Shown here: piece after piece, positions 62,519 to 64,000 of the stretch
Layout of the letters: each line of letters opens with the position of its first letter
Numbering within the stretch: the stretch's first letter is position 1
Source of the DNA: Chryseobacterium sp. FH2
GTDB taxonomy: Bacteria; Bacteroidota; Bacteroidia; Flavobacteriales; Weeksellaceae
Assembly: GCF_001045455.1 (NCBI RefSeq)
Contig: NZ_LFNE01000010.1
Location: 186,001 to 250,000 of the forward strand
Reading direction: 5' to 3'
DNA: 64,000 nucleotides
The notes under the pieces: model-generated
Databases searched by the model: none
What the model saw: only the letters and a program-made list of their open reading frames with translations
Told to the model about the DNA's origin: nothing
Position numbers and translations under genes: made by a program

Positions 62519-63052
62519 ATGAAAAAATTATACTTTATAGCAATATATCCACCTCAACAAATCATTGATGAAGTGAGAATTTTTAAGCAGGATTTAGCAA
62601 TAAATTATAATAATTCAAAAGCATTGAAAAACGATGCGCATATTACTTTATTCCCTCCTTTCGGCAGAAAAATTGATCTGGAAAATGACATTCATGTGGC
62701 GTTTCAAAAAATAAATACTTTTATGTCACCATTTGAAATAGAACTTAATGGTTTCGGAAGTTTTGCCAATCCCAAAAACCCTGTATTGTTTGTAAAACCC
62801 GAAATTAATGATAACTTAATTGAGCTTCACAACAGGGTAAAACAGCACTTTAATTTCATCAAATATTCTTTCAATCCTCATATAACAGTTGGTTATAGGG
62901 ATTTAAGTTTTGAAAATTATTTAAAAGCATGGGAAGCCTATCAGGATAAAGAATATAAAACTAAATTCTTAGTTGATAAAATAACGTTGCTTCGCCACGA
63001 CGGAAATTGGGTTCCAGTTGCTGAGAAAAAATTAGCAGACACTTCAATTTAA
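62519..63052 (+). CDS. 2'-5' RNA ligase (LigT)-like 2H phosphoesterase
   Basis: 177 residues. The two HxTx motifs of the 2H fold are HITL (His41) and HITV (His121), both present and correctly spaced. 2H enzymes act on cyclic or 2'-5' nucleotide bonds, for example tRNA-splicing products or cyclic phosphodiesters. The natural substrate in bacteria is often unknown. Cotranscribed with the serine hydrolase gene, which is not an obvious partner. Confidence 0.85.
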   Translation: MKKLYFIAIYPPQQIIDEVRIFKQDLAINYNNSKALKNDAHITLFPPFGRKIDLENDIHVAFQKINTFMSPFEIELNGFGSFANPKNPVLFVKPEINDNLIELHNRVKQHFNFIKYSFNPHITVGYRDLSFENYLKAWEAYQDKEYKTKFLVDKITLLRHDGNWVPVAEKKLADTSI

Positions 63053-63056
63053 TTCA

Positions 63057-63088
63057 TAAAAAAAATCGACTCAAAAAAGAGCCGATGT
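63057..63088 (-). terminator. Terminator of the M64-like peptidase gene
   Basis: An 8-bp stem with one mismatch (63065-63072 with 63079-63086) and a T run on the minus strand. Confidence 0.6.
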
Positions 63089-63111
63089 AAAAATATTTTA
63101 AATTTTAGAAT

Positions 63112-64000
63112 TTATTCTTTTATAATTTTCTGAGAAACAATTAAACTTTTATTTTCAGTTACCACGAAAGTATAAACTCCGGAAGGAATACCATTAATAT
63201 CCACAAATATTGTTGAAGCATCTTTCATCTCATATTTTGCAGGAATAACTCTTCCCGAAGCATCATAGAAAGCAACTTTTATATCTTTCCCAAAATTCTG
63301 TTTTCCTTTAATATAAAACTCATTATTCGCCGGATTTGGATAAATGCTGAACCTCCTTTCCTCTGCTTTAATTTCTGAAGTCCCCAATGTCGTCTTATTC
63401 AAAGTCCAAGTTACGTTGGCAAAATGAACAGCAGAATGATTAGTAACTTTAATCAAAGATGTCCCATCTGTCACTGAAAAAAGCAATGTATTATTTCCGC
63501 TATTCAATTGGCTTGGCGTAATGGATAATGTGTTACCTGTTGATGCAAGCAGAGTACCATTCAGTGTCCATGAATTTGTCAATGTATTTGGGATTGGAAA
63601 AATTTCATTGACTGTAAAAGTTATGTTTGAGGTTCCATCAACAGTACCCGTGTTTGCAGGAGTAAACGAGTCAATCGGAGAAACCAATGAATGTATTCTC
63701 TCAATAATTGCCTCTGTACAAACTGAACAAAACTCTCTGTTCAGATACCTCATCTCACAATTCTGATGCGGACGATACCATGTTGGGCTTTCTGCATGAG
63801 GATATATTCCTACTCCATTCAAGCCTACCCAATTTTTCCATCTGATTGTTGCCGGATCTGAAGTTTGCGTTTTATTTGCTAATTCTCCAGAACCCGCAAA
63901 CCAATATTCATCAGCCAATTGCCCAAAAGAGTGTCCTAATTCATGAACAACAATTTCATTAGAGGAAGCATTTAGGGAAGCAAAAGCATATGTTCCGCCA
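63112..64000 (-). CDS. M64-like metallopeptidase with T9SS type A sorting domain, C-terminal part (cut by window edge)
   Basis: The coding frame is open to the right edge, giving 295 codons of the C-terminal part. The zinc motif HELGHSFGQLADEY (nucleotides about 63903-63944) matches peptidase M64 (IgA-peptidase) with two His and the Glu. RPHQNCEMRYLNREFCSVCT is the Cys-containing end of the domain. A Thr/Ser/Asn-rich beta-sandwich (about nucleotides 63400-63700) leads to the C-terminal T9SS type A sorting domain: FSIYPNPANNEFYIKGKQNF then FYDASGRVI and IPSGVYTFVV. The protein is exported by type IX secretion. Start and signal peptide are outside the window. Confidence 0.85.
   Translation of the reverse strand, partial: GGTYAFASLNASSNEIVVHELGHSFGQLADEYWFAGSGELANKTQTSDPATIRWKNWVGLNGVGIYPHAESPTWYRPHQNCEMRYLNREFCSVCTEAIIERIHSLVSPIDSFTPANTGTVDGTSNITFTVNEIFPIPNTLTNSWTLNGTLLASTGNTLSITPSQLNSGNNTLLFSVTDGTSLIKVTNHSAVHFANVTWTLNKTTLGTSEIKAEERRFSIYPNPANNEFYIKGKQNFGKDIKVAFYDASGRVIPAKYEMKDASTIFVDINGIPSGVYTFVVTENKSLIVSQKIIKE

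Noticed and set aside
1..64000. tRNA, rRNA, CRISPR arrays, transposases
   Set aside because: No cloverleaf, rRNA-like block, spaced direct repeats or transposase motifs were seen by eye; small RNAs could have been missed.

Overview
The window looks like a chromosomal segment of a Bacteroidota flavobacterium, most probably Chryseobacterium or a close relative in the Weeksellaceae. The grounds are the AT-rich sequence, repeated TTTG-N(18-23)-TANNTTTG promoters (the Bacteroidota type), type IX secretion (T9SS) sorting domains of types A and B, GLPGLI proteins, a DUF6759-type family, a DUF3667 membrane protein and a fused IcmF mutase. I found no rRNA, tRNA, CRISPR array, intact insertion sequence or prophage.

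Layout. 1-8.6 kb: an OmpA-like lipoprotein (cut by the window edge) diverges from tilS-dsbD, followed by exbD, two lipoproteins, an alpha/beta hydrolase, a patatin and a DHH phosphoesterase. 8.7-16.7 kb: rpmH, an FtsE-type ATPase, the minus-strand operon ribE-histidine kinase-trmN6, pdxA, the yceD-rpmF pair and accB-accC. 16.8-27.7 kb: rocD runs directly into a run of glycosyltransferases, with a decayed secreted-protein gene, a sugar-isomerase-type cupin and a family 2 glycosyltransferase at its far end. This looks like a surface-glycan locus without flippase or polymerase. 27.7-30.6 kb: gltX, accA and an XRE regulator. 30.9-34.3 kb: a minus-strand block of two GLPGLI proteins, two small Cys-containing secreted proteins and a DUF6759-type protein.

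34.4-52.3 kb: tsf, then four tandem paralogous T9SS type B cell-surface proteins of 950-1132 residues, a carboxypeptidase-regulatory-like protein, and three more DUF6759-type proteins interleaved with trmB. 52.4-54.2 kb: rplM-rpsI-rpsB on the minus strand, with tsf displaced about 17 kb away and inverted. 54.5-64 kb: a DUF3667 protein, a small membrane protein, the fused B12-dependent mutase IcmF, a stump of an M16 peptidase gene, two adjacent double-glycine-leader peptides with a CxC...C...C core, a Dph6-like ATPase, a class C beta-lactamase-fold lipoprotein, a 2H phosphoesterase, and an incomplete M64-like metallopeptidase with a T9SS type A sorting domain.

The housekeeping genes are ordinary. 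The least understood parts are the adhesin quartet with its flanking DUF6759 family, the GLPGLI/small-secreted-protein pairs, and the RiPP-like peptide pair at about 60.0-60.35 kb.
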